Shown one piece after another: positions 1 through 8,314 of a DNA stretch of 64,000 nt. The position numbers and the translations under genes were made by a program. The first letter of the stretch is position 1. Every line of letters starts with the position of its first letter. The notes below the pieces were generated by a model that had not been told where the DNA came from, made no database searches, and worked only from the letters and a program-made list of their open reading frames with translations. The DNA is from Pseudomonas anguilliseptica (GTDB lineage Bacteria > Pseudomonadota > Gammaproteobacteria > Pseudomonadales > Pseudomonadaceae), in assembly GCF_900105355.1 (NCBI RefSeq), contig NZ_FNSC01000001.1:4030001-4094000 (forward strand). The letters are read 5' to 3'.

Positions 1-380
1 CCAATGGCGAACTGGTGATTCAACTGGTGTCCTTTGCCCAGGCCGAGGCGATGAATGCCAGCGCGGCGGTGCTGCCCTACGGCATCAGCGAGTTTGAGCA
101 GTGCGGCATCGCCAGCCAGCCATCGCAGCGGGTTGCGCCGCCTCGGGTGGCTGGCGCAGCTGTGGCTTTTGAGTGTCGGGTGGCGCAGATTCAGGCTTAT
201 CCGGCAGAAAAGCCCAATTGCCATCTGATCTTCGCCGAAGTGCTGTTGGCGCATATCGACGATGCGGTGCTCAATGAGCAGGGCCGTATCGATGCGCACA
301 AGCTCGATCTGGTCGGGCGTCTGGGTGGCATGGCCTATAGCCGCACCCGCGATACGTTCGAGATGCAGCGTCCCAACTAG
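1..380 (+). CDS. Flavin reductase family protein, C-terminal part (5' end outside window)
   Basis: The reading frame is open from the first bases of the window, so the gene starts upstream. The visible part has the C-terminal signatures of the DIM6/NTAB-type flavin reductase family (FMN-binding split barrel): an Asn-rich helix after the barrel (AEAMNASAA), an EFEQCGIA segment, PPRVAGAAVAFECR, and the C-terminal VGRLGGMAYSRTRDTFEM. Family members bind FMN and reduce or carry flavin for oxygenases; the substrate cannot be told from this part. It ends about 190 bases before the chemoreceptor gene on the same strand and is probably a separate unit. The family assignment rests on remembered motifs. 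Confidence 0.8.
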   Translation, partial: NGELVIQLVSFAQAEAMNASAAVLPYGISEFEQCGIASQPSQRVAPPRVAGAAVAFECRVAQIQAYPAEKPNCHLIFAEVLLAHIDDAVLNEQGRIDAHKLDLVGRLGGMAYSRTRDTFEMQRPN

Positions 381-567
381 CTCTGATCGCGGCTGACTCC
401 TGTTGGGAGCGGTCGGCGCGGCAATCAAGCCAAAAGCGACCTCTGTTTAGCTGTTAGCACCACGCACCAGCCTGCTGGCTTGTCGCCAGCACGGCTGTGC
501 TCCTATGTTGCCAACCTTGAATGCAGGCAGCGCCGGGCTGTCTTGTGGTCGTTCGACAGGGGGAGCT

Positions 568-2532
568 ATGTGGACGGTGGTGCAGCGGCAGGTCGCCAGT
601 TTGAGCACGGCGAGCAAACTGGCCTCGGGCTTTGGCATCGTTCTGGCGCTCACCGCTCTGGTGGCGGCCACCGGGTTTCTGGCACTGCGTGATGTCAGCG
701 CGCGCTCGACGCTGCTGGAGCGCATGAGCGCGATCAATAGCCAGGTCATGCAGATTCGCCGCAGCGAGCAGGATTTTGTTCTCAGTAGCGACAAGCAGCA
801 CGCCACCCGGCTGCACGAACAGGCGCAGCAGATTCTCGACGCCAGTGCTGCGCTGCAGGCGTTGTTGCCGGAGGCCGAGCGGGCCGGGCTGGATCAGGTG
901 GCCGAGGCTATGACAGCCTATCGCGCTGCCTTCGATCGCTATGTTGAGCAGAGCGACAATATGCACCTGTCGCTGGAGGCCGCGACCTGGTTGGTAGTCA
1001 GCGCGTCCAACAGCCTCGATCTGCTCAAAGACGGTTTGGCTGAAGACGGCGTCGATCTGCTCAAAAGCAGCCAGGGCCAGCAGGGCGGCGAATCCGTGCT
1101 GCAGGCGGGGCAGATCAGTCAGGTGCATCAGCTGTTGCTGCGTGCGCTGGATCAGGCTCGTGTGCTGCTGGAACAAAGCCGCAGCAGTGGCGAAGCGATT
1201 CCGACCCGTATTCAGGAAGCCGTCGAAGCCCAGCAGTTGGCCGGTGAGCTGCGCGATGCCATGGCGGACCCCGGTTATGCGGCGGTGTTGGCCGAGGTGA
1301 TCGGCAACGTCAACTCCTTCAATGACCGGCTGGGCGAATACACCGGATTGTTGCAGCAGCAAAAGCGCGAATACCAGAGCCTGGTGCAACAGGCCGAACG
1401 CATCCTCAGTCTGGTTGATCAGGCCTACGGGCGGCAGAAGGCCAGCCTGCATGGACAGCTGCAGGCCAGTACCTGGTTGATTGTGCTGGCCACGGCGTTG
1501 GCGCTGCTGATCGGTCTGCTGGCAACGCTGACCATCACCCTGCTGATCGTGCGCCCGCTCAAACAGGTGATCGAACAGGCGCGGCGCATTGCCGAGGGTG
1601 ACCTCAGCGTCCAGGTCGAGGTGCAGCGCGGCGACGAGATTGGCCAGTTGCAGGCGGCCATGCAGGGTATGTCCAGCAATCTGCGCGCGATGGTGGGGCG
1701 GCTGCAGGGTGGGGTGCTGCAGATATCCGCGTCTGCGCAGTCGCTGTCAGCCAGTACCGAGCAAACGCGTCTGGGCGTGAATGGGCAGAAGGTGGAAACC
1801 GATCAGGTCGCCACCGCCATGAGTGAAATGACCGCCACCGTGTACGAGGTGGCACGCAATGCCGAGGCTGCGGCGTCGTCCACCGAACAGGCTGATCACC
1901 GCGTCAATAGCGGCGTAGCGGTGGTGCAGCAGACCCTGGAGCGAATCAACCAACTGGCCAGTGCCATGCAGATCACCACCCAGAGCATCGAGCGGCTCAG
2001 CCAGGACACCCAGCGCATCGACTCGGTGCTGGATGTGATCAAGAGCGTGGCCGAACAGACCAACCTGCTGGCACTCAACGCGGCTATCGAAGCCGCACGG
2101 GCGGGTGAGCAGGGCCGTGGTTTTGCCGTGGTGGCCGATGAGGTGCGTGCGCTGGCGCGGCGTACCCAGCAGTCCACGGCGGAAATCGAAGGGCTGATCG
2201 CCACCCTGCGCGAGGGCACTCGGCGCTCTGTAGAGGACATGCGTCAGAGCGGCGCATTGGTGACGCAGACCGTGGCAGATGCCAACCAGACCGAAGGCGC
2301 GTTGGCGGAAATCGCCGCTGCAGTCAGCCAGATCTTCGAGATGAACCAACAGATTGCCGCTGCGGCCGAACAGCAGACGGCGGTGGCGGAAGAAATCAGC
2401 CGCAGCGTTACCTCGATTCGCGATATTGCCGATCAGTCCGCGTTGGCCATGGATGAATCCGCCAACTCCAGTATTGAGCTGGCAGAGCTGGGCCGCGAGC
2501 TGCAGGGTATGGCTGGGCGTTTCCGCCTTTAG
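568..2532 (+). CDS. Methyl-accepting chemotaxis protein (transmembrane chemoreceptor)
   Basis: A 654-residue inner-membrane chemoreceptor. ATG 568 was chosen over upstream in-frame starts because GGGAG lies just before it and the N-terminus then begins close to TM1. Layout: TM1 about residues 19-41, a long all-helical periplasmic sensor of about 255 residues (the size of helical bimodular or four-helix tandem sensors), TM2 about 300-328, a HAMP segment, then a long cytoplasmic coiled coil. The highly conserved hairpin tip around residues 490-530 reads [20 protein letters not shown] followed by [15 protein letters not shown], which contacts CheA/CheW. No CheR-binding pentapeptide is seen at the C-terminus. 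The ligand is unknown. The stop codon TAG lies inside the TTAG target of IS5 copy A, so the protein is unaltered by the insertion. Confidence 0.93.
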   Translation: MWTVVQRQVASLSTASKLASGFGIVLALTALVAATGFLALRDVSARSTLLERMSAINSQVMQIRRSEQDFVLSSDKQHATRLHEQAQQILDASAALQALLPEAERAGLDQVAEAMTAYRAAFDRYVEQSDNMHLSLEAATWLVVSASNSLDLLKDGLAEDGVDLLKSSQGQQGGESVLQAGQISQVHQLLLRALDQARVLLEQSRSSGEAIPTRIQEAVEAQQLAGELRDAMADPGYAAVLAEVIGNVNSFNDRLGEYTGLLQQQKREYQSLVQQAERILSLVDQAYGRQKASLHGQLQASTWLIVLATALALLIGLLATLTITLLIVRPLKQVIEQARRIAEGDLSVQVEVQRGDEIGQLQAAMQGMSSNLRAMVGRLQGGVLQISASAQSLSASTEQTRLGVNGQKVETDQVATAMSEMTATVYEVARNAEAAASSTEQADHRVNSGVAVVQQTLERINQLASAMQITTQSIERLSQDTQRIDSVLDVIKSVAEQTNLLALNAAIEAARAGEQGRGFAVVADEVRALARRTQQSTAEIEGLIATLREGTRRSVEDMRQSGALVTQTVADANQTEGALAEIAAAVSQIFEMNQQIAAAAEQQTAVAEEISRSVTSIRDIADQSALAMDESANSSIELAELGRELQGMAGRFRL

Positions 2533-3724
2533 GGATGGTCTGAAAAAGACTTCCTGATTTTGGCAAAATATCCGCACTCCACCCGCCGAGTTTTCCGATG
2601 AAGCAGATGACCTTCGCCGACGCCGAGTACGCCGGCAAGCGCAAGCAGACCCGCAAAGAATTGTTCCTGATCGAGATGGATCGGGTAGTGCCGTGGAAAG
2701 GGTTGATCGCTTTGATCGAGCCGCATTATCCAAAGGGTGAAGGCGGCCGACCGTCCTATCCGCTGATGGCGATGCTGCGAGTGCATCTGATGCAAAACTG
2801 GTTCGGTTACAGCGATCCGGCGATGGAAGAGGCGCTGTACGAGACCACCATCCTACGCCAGTTTGCCGGGCTGACTCTGGAGCGCATTCCTGACGAAACC
2901 ACCATCCTCAACTTCCGCCGCTTGCTGGAAAAACACGAACTGGCTGCCGGCATCCTGGCCGTGATCAATGGCTACCTGGGTGACCGTGGTTTGTCGCTGC
3001 GCCAAGGCACCATCGTCGATGCCACGCTGATCAACGCGCCGAGTTCAACCAAGAACAAGAACGGTAAGCGTGACCCTGAGATGCACTCAACCAAGAAAGG
3101 CAATCAGTATTACTTCGGCATGAAGGCGCACATCGGGGTGGATGACGAGTCTGGCTTGGTGCACAGCGTGGTGGGTACTGCCGCCAACGTGGCGGATGTC
3201 ACCCAGGTCGATAAGCTGCTGCACGGCGAGGAAAACATGGTGGGGGCCGATGCCGGATATACCGGTGTCGAGAAGCGCCCCGAGCATGAGGGCCGTCAAG
3301 TGATCTGGCAGGTTGCAGCACGGCGTAGCACTTACAAGAAACTCGGTAAGCGCAGCGCGCTGTACAAAGCCAAGCGCAAAATCGAGAAGGCCAAGGCCCA
3401 AGTGCGAGCCAAGGTCGAGCATCCGTTTCGGGTGATCAAGCGTCAGTTCGGTTATGTGAAGACGCGCTTCCGTGGCCTGGTCAAAAACACGGCGCAACTG
3501 GTGACTTTATTCGCGCTGTCAAATCTGTGGATGGCGCGCCGACATTTACTGACGAATGCAGGAGAGGTGCGCCCGTAATGCTGGAAATGGCTGCCGCGAG
3601 GTGCTCGCGGCGGCTAAAAACACAGAAATGAGCCGGTAATCTGATCGTTTTTGATCGATTTATCACTTTCGAAATCAGCAGAGGCTGACGTCAGCCAGAA
3701 ATGCATTGCTACTTCAGAGGATCC
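2533..3724 (+). mobile_element. IS5-family insertion sequence, copy A (complete)
   Basis: A 1,192-bp element bounded by imperfect inverted ends (left GGATGGTCTGAA; right end, read inward, GGATCCTCTGAA) and flanked by perfect TTAG duplications at 2529-2532 and 3725-3728. The YTAR-type 4-bp target is typical of IS5. It carries one transposase gene. Related copies are at 7033-8224, 35447-36348 (partial) and 61599-62789. Copy A differs from B and D at several amino-acid positions, so it is an older or separate arrival. Confidence 0.95.
2598..3578 (+). CDS. IS5-family transposase (copy A)
   Basis: A 326-residue DDE transposase starting MKQMTFADAEYAGKRK. The probable catalytic residues are D141 (in IVDATLIN), D218 (in GADAGYTG) and E274 (in AKVEHPFRVIK); the Y-x2-R-x3-E-x6-K region of IS4/IS5-type enzymes overlaps the last. 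An N-terminal DUF772-like DNA-binding region (about 40-110, with SDPAMEEALYETTILRQF) is present. The gene is intact and ends about 146 bp before the right end of the element. It catalyses cut-and-paste movement of its own IS. Confidence 0.95.
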   Translation: MKQMTFADAEYAGKRKQTRKELFLIEMDRVVPWKGLIALIEPHYPKGEGGRPSYPLMAMLRVHLMQNWFGYSDPAMEEALYETTILRQFAGLTLERIPDETTILNFRRLLEKHELAAGILAVINGYLGDRGLSLRQGTIVDATLINAPSSTKNKNGKRDPEMHSTKKGNQYYFGMKAHIGVDDESGLVHSVVGTAANVADVTQVDKLLHGEENMVGADAGYTGVEKRPEHEGRQVIWQVAARRSTYKKLGKRSALYKAKRKIEKAKAQVRAKVEHPFRVIKRQFGYVKTRFRGLVKNTAQLVTLFALSNLWMARRHLLTNAGEVRP

Positions 3725-3829
3725 TTAGCTGTGCCTGCGATGTATGGTAAGCGCTCCATAAACCTCATCTACAAATGATCCGCAGGCCAGCCAATGCTGA
3801 GCTCCAATTTCTTTCTGGAGCCAGCCGTC

Positions 3830-4189
3830 ATGATGCGCCCCGACGCCAAAGTCGAAAAAGTCTATCTATACCCCAAGCCGGTGGATTTCCGAAAATCCAT
3901 CGATGGCCTGGCCGCCCTGGTCGAGCTGGATATCAAGGTGGCGGTGTTCGACCCGGTGCTGTTCGTCTTCCTCAACCGCGCGCGCAGCCGGGTGAAGATT
4001 TTGTATTGGGAGCGCAACGGCTTTTGCCTGTGGCTCAAGCGATTGGAGGCTGAACGCTTCAAGTCGCATCCGGAACCTGGCGAAGATGCGATCGTGCTGA
4101 CGGCCCAGGAGTTGAACTGGTTGTTGGACGGTATCGACCTGTGGCGCAACCGGCCGCACCAGGTTTTGACCCCTAGGTTCGTCACCTGA
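3830..4189 (+). CDS. tnpB: IS66 family accessory protein TnpB (copy 1)
   Basis: A 119-residue IS66 Orf2 protein, recognised from KVYLYPKPVDFRKSIDGLAALV and the central YWERNGFCLWLKRLE motif. TnpB is needed for transposition of IS66 elements, but its biochemical role is not settled. ATG 3830 matches the usual MMRPDAKVEKV start of the family; an in-frame ATG at 3794 would add 12 residues. tnpC starts 18 bp downstream. A TATAAT hexamer at 4195-4200 just before tnpC has no well-spaced -35 box. Confidence 0.9.
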   Translation: MMRPDAKVEKVYLYPKPVDFRKSIDGLAALVELDIKVAVFDPVLFVFLNRARSRVKILYWERNGFCLWLKRLEAERFKSHPEPGEDAIVLTAQELNWLLDGIDLWRNRPHQVLTPRFVT

Positions 4190-4207
4190 GCCGGTATAAT
4201 CCACGGC

Positions 4208-5764
4208 ATGATTTCTGTGCCCGAAACCCTTCCTGATGACCCCGCCGCGCTCAAGCAATTGCTCGCTGAGGTGTTGTCGTCGGCGCAGGAATTGGCCAAG
4301 GACAAGGATGGGCAGATCGAGCGCCTGCGCGAACAAAACGCGCTGTTGATCCAGCGCCTGTTCGGCCGTAAATCCGAGCAGAGCAGCGACCCGGATTCAC
4401 CGCAGCTAGAGATGTTCAACGAAGCGGAAAGCCTGGCCGAAGCGGCGGCTGAAGCTCCGGCCGCTGAGGTCGAGGAAGAAGTCGTTGCGCCGACCAAGTG
4501 CCGCGGCAAGCGCAAGCCGTTACCGGCCGAACTACCGCGTGTCGAGGTCATCCACGAACTGCCCGAACACGAACTGACCTGCGAATGCGGTTGCCGCAAG
4601 CAGGCCATCGGCGAAGAAACCAGCGAGCAGCTGGAAATCATCCCGATGCAGGTTCAGGTGATCCGCCACGTTCGCAAGACCTATGCCTGCAAGGCCTGCG
4701 AAAGCGCGCCGGTCACCGCTGACAAACCGGCCCAACTGATCGAGAAAAGGCTGGCCAGCCCGAGCGTGCTGGCGATGCTGCTGACCAGCAAATACGCCGA
4801 CGGCATCCCACTGTATCGCTTCGAAAAGATGCTCAGTCGCCATGGCATCGACATCCCCCGGCAGACCCTGGCGCGCTGGGTGATCCAGTGCGGCGAACTG
4901 CTACAACCGTTGCTCAACCTGATGCGCGACAGGCTGCTGGACAGTCCGGTGATCCACTGCGATGAAACCCGCGTGCAGGTGCTCAAGGAGCCTGGGCGCG
5001 ATCCGAGCAGCCACTCCTGGATGTGGGTGCAGACCGGTGGCCCGCCTGGCAAACCGGTGATCCTCTTCGACTACACAACCAGCCGCGCGCAGGAGGTGCC
5101 GCTGCGCCTGCTCGACGGTTATCGCGGCTACCTGATGACCGACGATTACGCCGGCTACAACGCCGTGGCCGCACAACAAGGTGTTGAGCGCCTGGCCTGC
5201 TGGGCGCATGCGCGGCGCAAGTTCGTCGAAGCGCAAAAGGTGCAACCGAAGGGCAAAACCGGGCGTGCCGACATCGCGTTGGGGATGATCAACAAGCTCT
5301 ACGGCATCGAGCGCGAACTTAAGGATGCCAGCGATGAACAGCGCTACCGGGGCCGCCAGCAGCACAGCCTACCGCTCCTCGATCAGCTCAAGACCTGGCT
5401 GGAGAAAACCCAGCCGCAGGTCACGGCGCAGAATGCCCTGGGCAAAGCAGTGAACTACCTGGCGAGCAACTGGAGCCGACTCGAACGCTACATCGAGGCT
5501 GGCCACCTGCAGATCGATAACAACGCTGCCGAGCGCGCGATCCGGCCCTTCGTCATAGGTCGCAAGAACTGGCTGTTCAGCGACACGCCGAAAGGCGCGA
5601 CCGCCAGCGCCCAACTCTACAGCCTGGTGGAAACCGCCAAGACCAATGGCCAGGAGCCCTACGCCTGGCTGCGCCATGTCCTCGAACGCCTGCCGCTGGC
5701 CAACAGCGTTGAAGCCTACGAAGCGCTGCTGCCTTGGAACTGCCAACCAACGACGCCACTGTAA
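4208..5764 (+). CDS. tnpC: IS66 family transposase TnpC (copy 1, intact)
   Basis: A 518-residue transposase and the only full-length tnpC in the window. It has an N-terminal coiled-coil leucine-zipper-like segment (about 10-60), a cysteine-rich zinc-binding region (CECGCRKQ, then ACKACES), and a DDE catalytic domain with probable residues in [23 protein letters not shown] and [11 protein letters not shown], followed by the conserved [13 protein letters not shown] block. It could in principle mobilise the defective copies 2 and 3 in trans. Confidence 0.95.
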   Translation: MISVPETLPDDPAALKQLLAEVLSSAQELAKDKDGQIERLREQNALLIQRLFGRKSEQSSDPDSPQLEMFNEAESLAEAAAEAPAAEVEEEVVAPTKCRGKRKPLPAELPRVEVIHELPEHELTCECGCRKQAIGEETSEQLEIIPMQVQVIRHVRKTYACKACESAPVTADKPAQLIEKRLASPSVLAMLLTSKYADGIPLYRFEKMLSRHGIDIPRQTLARWVIQCGELLQPLLNLMRDRLLDSPVIHCDETRVQVLKEPGRDPSSHSWMWVQTGGPPGKPVILFDYTTSRAQEVPLRLLDGYRGYLMTDDYAGYNAVAAQQGVERLACWAHARRKFVEAQKVQPKGKTGRADIALGMINKLYGIERELKDASDEQRYRGRQQHSLPLLDQLKTWLEKTQPQVTAQNALGKAVNYLASNWSRLERYIEAGHLQIDNNAAERAIRPFVIGRKNWLFSDTPKGATASAQLYSLVETAKTNGQEPYAWLRHVLERLPLANSVEAYEALLPWNCQPTTPL

Positions 5765-5914
5765 AACGCAAAACCTCTCCAGAGGGAGGTGGGGTCTATG
5801 GAGCGCTTACATTTGACCGACCCATCAGGACCGCTTGTGCCGCATCATCCATTGCGCTCCAAGGTGATTGACTGCTTCAGCAGTAGCTGGAAGCGGGCCA
5901 GTCCTCATCACACG

Positions 5915-6598
5915 ATGAGGGCAGTTGAGTTTCTGACGTCGATATATGACCGCTTTCGAGCTGCTGGATTGGCTGACCCTCATTTTGAGAAAGAGCTGGC
6001 CAGCGGAAAAGCTGACACTTACGCCCAAAAAGTGGCCGAGCTTCTGCTAGCAGACATGCTTTGGAACGATGGGTTTTCCTTAGAAAGCTCCCCTCAAGGG
6101 CCAGATTTCTACGTCTCGAAAGGCGGGAAATCCGCGTGGCTTGAGTTGCATACCCCTATTCCTAACGGTGTTCCCTCGACTCTGTTTACCGGTAGCGGGG
6201 GCGTGATGGGCTTTCCTCATGAAAAGATAAATTTGCGTTGGACCAACGCCATATCCGAGAAGGCGAGAAAGCTAGAGGGGTACTTGGAGAAAGGGATAGT
6301 CCGACCAGATGATGGGTATGTGATTGTTGTGAACTCCAGCCTTTTGGCTCCAGGCCCGTCAGGCGGCCTCCATGGTGTGAGTCAGTTTCCTGTGCCAGTA
6401 GAGGTGCTGTTCGGTGTTGGCCCGATAGAGGTTGAGATAGACCGTGTTACTGGGGAGATTTTGGATCAACGAAACCAGCACAGGCCAATGATTACTAAGT
6501 CCCCGACTGTTGGAGTGCCGGCAGATACGTTCCTCGACAAAAAATTTACGGCGGTTAGTGCTGTGCTGGGGTTTCTCTCCGAGAGCAAAAAGGACTAG
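5915..6598 (+). CDS. Hypothetical protein, possibly PD-(D/E)XK nuclease-like
   Basis: A family I cannot name with confidence. The frame is open back into the right end of IS66 copy 1, where an ATG at 5798 could start translation; ATG 5915 (MRAVEFLTSIYDRF) is the first plausible native start, but no good ribosome site is seen. The segment GPDFYVSKGGKSAWLELHTP has the shape of a PD-(D/E)XK core (Asp, then a strand with Glu) but lacks the usual Lys two residues after Glu (ELH instead of ExK). The later part alternates helix and strand and has no membrane segment or signal peptide. A non-catalytic or divergent endonuclease-like fold is a guess. The 5' end may have been removed by the IS insertion or rearrangement. 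Confidence 0.6.
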   Translation: MRAVEFLTSIYDRFRAAGLADPHFEKELASGKADTYAQKVAELLLADMLWNDGFSLESSPQGPDFYVSKGGKSAWLELHTPIPNGVPSTLFTGSGGVMGFPHEKINLRWTNAISEKARKLEGYLEKGIVRPDDGYVIVVNSSLLAPGPSGGLHGVSQFPVPVEVLFGVGPIEVEIDRVTGEILDQRNQHRPMITKSPTVGVPADTFLDKKFTAVSAVLGFLSESKKD

Positions 6599-6829
6599 AG
6601 GAGGGGGGGCGATCACGTTTCGGTGATTGTGTACAACCCACTAGCACAGAACCCGGTTGAAGCTGGCTGGATAACTTCTCAAGCACATTGGGGGTGTACG
6701 GTTGGCGCAGAAAACTATGAGATAGCGGCTATTGAACCGCTATCAAAAGCCTAAGACTGAGTGTAGGCAAGAGGCACCAAGGCCCCGAAGCGGCAATAGG
6801 TTGCTTGCCTTCAAGCAAGTGGATTGAGA

Positions 6830-6853
6830 TTTAGGGATACGTTTAGGGATACG
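6830..6853. repeat. Perfect tandem repeat of a 12-mer
   Basis: TTTAGGGATACG occurs twice back to back at 6830-6841 and 6842-6853. Its position next to an orphan gene tail would fit the scar or core of a recombination event, but two copies of a 12-mer can also arise by slippage. Confidence 0.7.
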
Positions 6854-6972
6854 CTGAAGTATTTCCATATGGCAAGGCCAGTAAAGACAGTGCCTATGGC
6901 GCTATGTTCGACTCCGGCTTCGGCACCATGTACATGATTTCAGATGTTCTTGCATGAACCTGAAATCCTCTA

Positions 6973-6999
6973 AAACCGGCCTTCGTTGCCGGTTTTTTT
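6973..6999 (+). terminator. Rho-independent terminator
   Basis: An 8-bp perfect stem (AAACCGGC / GCCGGTTT) with a 7-base loop, followed by a run of seven T. It sits 15 bp after the orphan coding tail that ends at 6957 and once ended that transcript. Confidence 0.88.
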
Positions 7000-7032
7000 G
7001 TGTCTGATGTTTGTACAAATATCTTTATCTAG

Positions 7033-8224
7033 GGATGGTCTGAAGTAGCCATGTATTTCTGGCTGACTTCAGCCCCCGCCGATTTTGAAAGCGGCAAATC
7101 GATCAAAAACGATCAGATTACCCATTCATTTCTGTGTTTTTAGCCGCCGCGAGTAGCTCGCGGCAGCCATTTCCCGCATTACAGGCGCACCTCTCCTGCA
7201 TTGGTCAGTAAATGTCGGCGTGCCATCCACAGGTTCGACAGCGCGAACAGCGTCACCAGTTGCGCCGTGTTCTTGGCCAAGCCACGGAAGCGTGTCTTTA
7301 CATAACTGAACTGACGCTTGATCACCCGGAACGGGTGCTCAACCTTGGCGCGCACCTGGGCCTTGGCCTTCTCGATCTTGCGTTTGGCTTTGTACAGCGG
7401 GCTGCTCTTACCCAGCTTCTTATAGGTGCTGCGGCGGGCAGCAACCTGCCAGATCACCTCGCGCCCATCATGTTCGGGGCGCTTTTCGACACCGGTATAA
7501 CCCGCATCGGCGCACACCACGTTTTCCTCGCCGTGCAGCAACTTGTCGACCTGAGTGACATCCGCCACGTTGGCCGCCGTGCCTACCACGCTGTGTACCA
7601 GCCCCGACTCGTCATCCACGCCAATGTGCGCCTTCATGCCGAAGTAGTATTGGTTGCCCTTCTTGGCCTGGTGCATCTCTGGGTCGCGTTTGCCGTCCTT
7701 GTTCTTGGTCGAACTCGGCGCATTGATCAGCGTGGCATCGACGATGGTGCCTTGGCGCAACGACAGGCCACGGTCGCCAAGATAGCCATTGATGACGGCC
7801 AGGATGCCGGCAGCCAACTCATGTTTCTCCAGCAGACGACGGAAGTTGAGGATGGTGGTTTCGTCGGGGATACGTTCCAGACTCAGCCCGGCGAACTGCC
7901 GCAGGATAGTGGTCTCGTACAGCGCTTCTTCCATCGCCGGGTCGCTGTAGCCGAACCAGTTCTGCATCAGGTGCACACGTAGCATCGCCATCAGCGGATA
8001 GGCCGGCCGACCGCCTTCACCCTTGGGGTAATACGGTTCGATCAGTGCGATCAAACCCTTCCACGGCACCACCCGATCCATCTCGATCAGGAACAACTCT
8101 TTGCGGGTCTGCTTGCGTTTGCCGGCGTACTCGGCATCGGCGAAGGTCATTTGCTTCATCGGAAAACTCGGCGGGTGGCGTCCGGGCATTTTGCCAAAAT
8201 CAGGAAGTCTTATTCAGAGTTTCC
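7033..8224 (-). mobile_element. IS5-family insertion sequence, copy B (complete, reverse)
   Basis: 1,192 bp with perfect CTAG duplications at 7029-7032 and 8225-8228. The transposase protein is identical to that of copy D at 61.6 kb; the two elements differ by one G in a run near the 3' end (1,192 versus 1,191 bp), indicating recent movement. It lies about 90 bp upstream of ugd in the opposite orientation and may have replaced or altered the native upstream region. Confidence 0.95.
7179..8159 (-). CDS. IS5-family transposase (copy B)
   Basis: A 326-residue DDE transposase with the same start and catalytic layout as copy A (Asp in IVDATLIN, Asp in CADAGYTG, Glu in KVEHPFRVIK). An in-frame ATG 30 bases upstream would add ten residues; MKQMTFADAEY is preferred because all copies share it. 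Copies B and D are identical in protein and carry a Cys (VVCADAG) where copy A has Gly. Confidence 0.95.
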   Translation of the reverse strand: MKQMTFADAEYAGKRKQTRKELFLIEMDRVVPWKGLIALIEPYYPKGEGGRPAYPLMAMLRVHLMQNWFGYSDPAMEEALYETTILRQFAGLSLERIPDETTILNFRRLLEKHELAAGILAVINGYLGDRGLSLRQGTIVDATLINAPSSTKNKDGKRDPEMHQAKKGNQYYFGMKAHIGVDDESGLVHSVVGTAANVADVTQVDKLLHGEENVVCADAGYTGVEKRPEHDGREVIWQVAARRSTYKKLGKSSPLYKAKRKIEKAKAQVRAKVEHPFRVIKRQFSYVKTRFRGLAKNTAQLVTLFALSNLWMARRHLLTNAGEVRL

Positions 8225-8314
8225 CTAGGCTTGTCATCTGGATGTCGCGCGCATGTCATACCCCTGCCATCTGCTTTAGCTGCAATCGCGGTAACTCAGT
8301 GAGGAGTGCAGGCG

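Larger units (their letters stand above)
3747..5810 (+). mobile_element. IS66-family insertion sequence, copy 1 (complete)
   Basis: A 2,064-bp element whose ends are inverted repeats starting GTAAGCGCTCCATA, typical of IS66. It carries tnpB and an intact tnpC but no obvious tnpA, unlike three-gene IS66 members. The flanking 8-mers differ (GATGTATG left, ATTTGACC right), so no target duplication remains and the two flanks were probably not originally adjacent. It lies only 22 bp to the right of IS5 copy A. It differs from copies 2 and 3 by having the unshifted tnpC. Confidence 0.93.
6599..7028. other. Gene-poor stretch with an orphan 3' coding tail and a tandem repeat
   Basis: No intact gene is seen. 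A plus-strand frame from 6847 to the TGA at 6955-6957 reads as the end of a protein (EVFPYGKASKDSAYGAMFDS, then GFGTMYMISDVLA) and is followed directly by a strong terminator. No start or upstream coding sequence remains, and a TAG closes the frame at 6844. Just upstream is a perfect tandem duplication of a 12-mer (6830-6853), and a 7-bp hairpin lies at 6801-6818. This looks like a junction where foreign DNA replaced the front of a gene. Confidence 0.45.

Noticed and set aside
15..380. GTG at 15 as the true start of the first gene
   Set aside because: The coding frame continues to the window edge and the conserved flavin reductase body needs upstream sequence.
3862..4641. 259-residue minus-strand ORF inside IS66 (and copies at 14773 and 34978)
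   Set aside because: It is the antisense shadow of tnpB/tnpC, rich in Ser/Arg, with no domain or ribosome site.
7212..7982. 256-residue ORF antisense to the IS5 transposase (copies at 61841 and elsewhere)
   Set aside because: A mirror frame of a high-GC transposase gene, with no recognisable fold.
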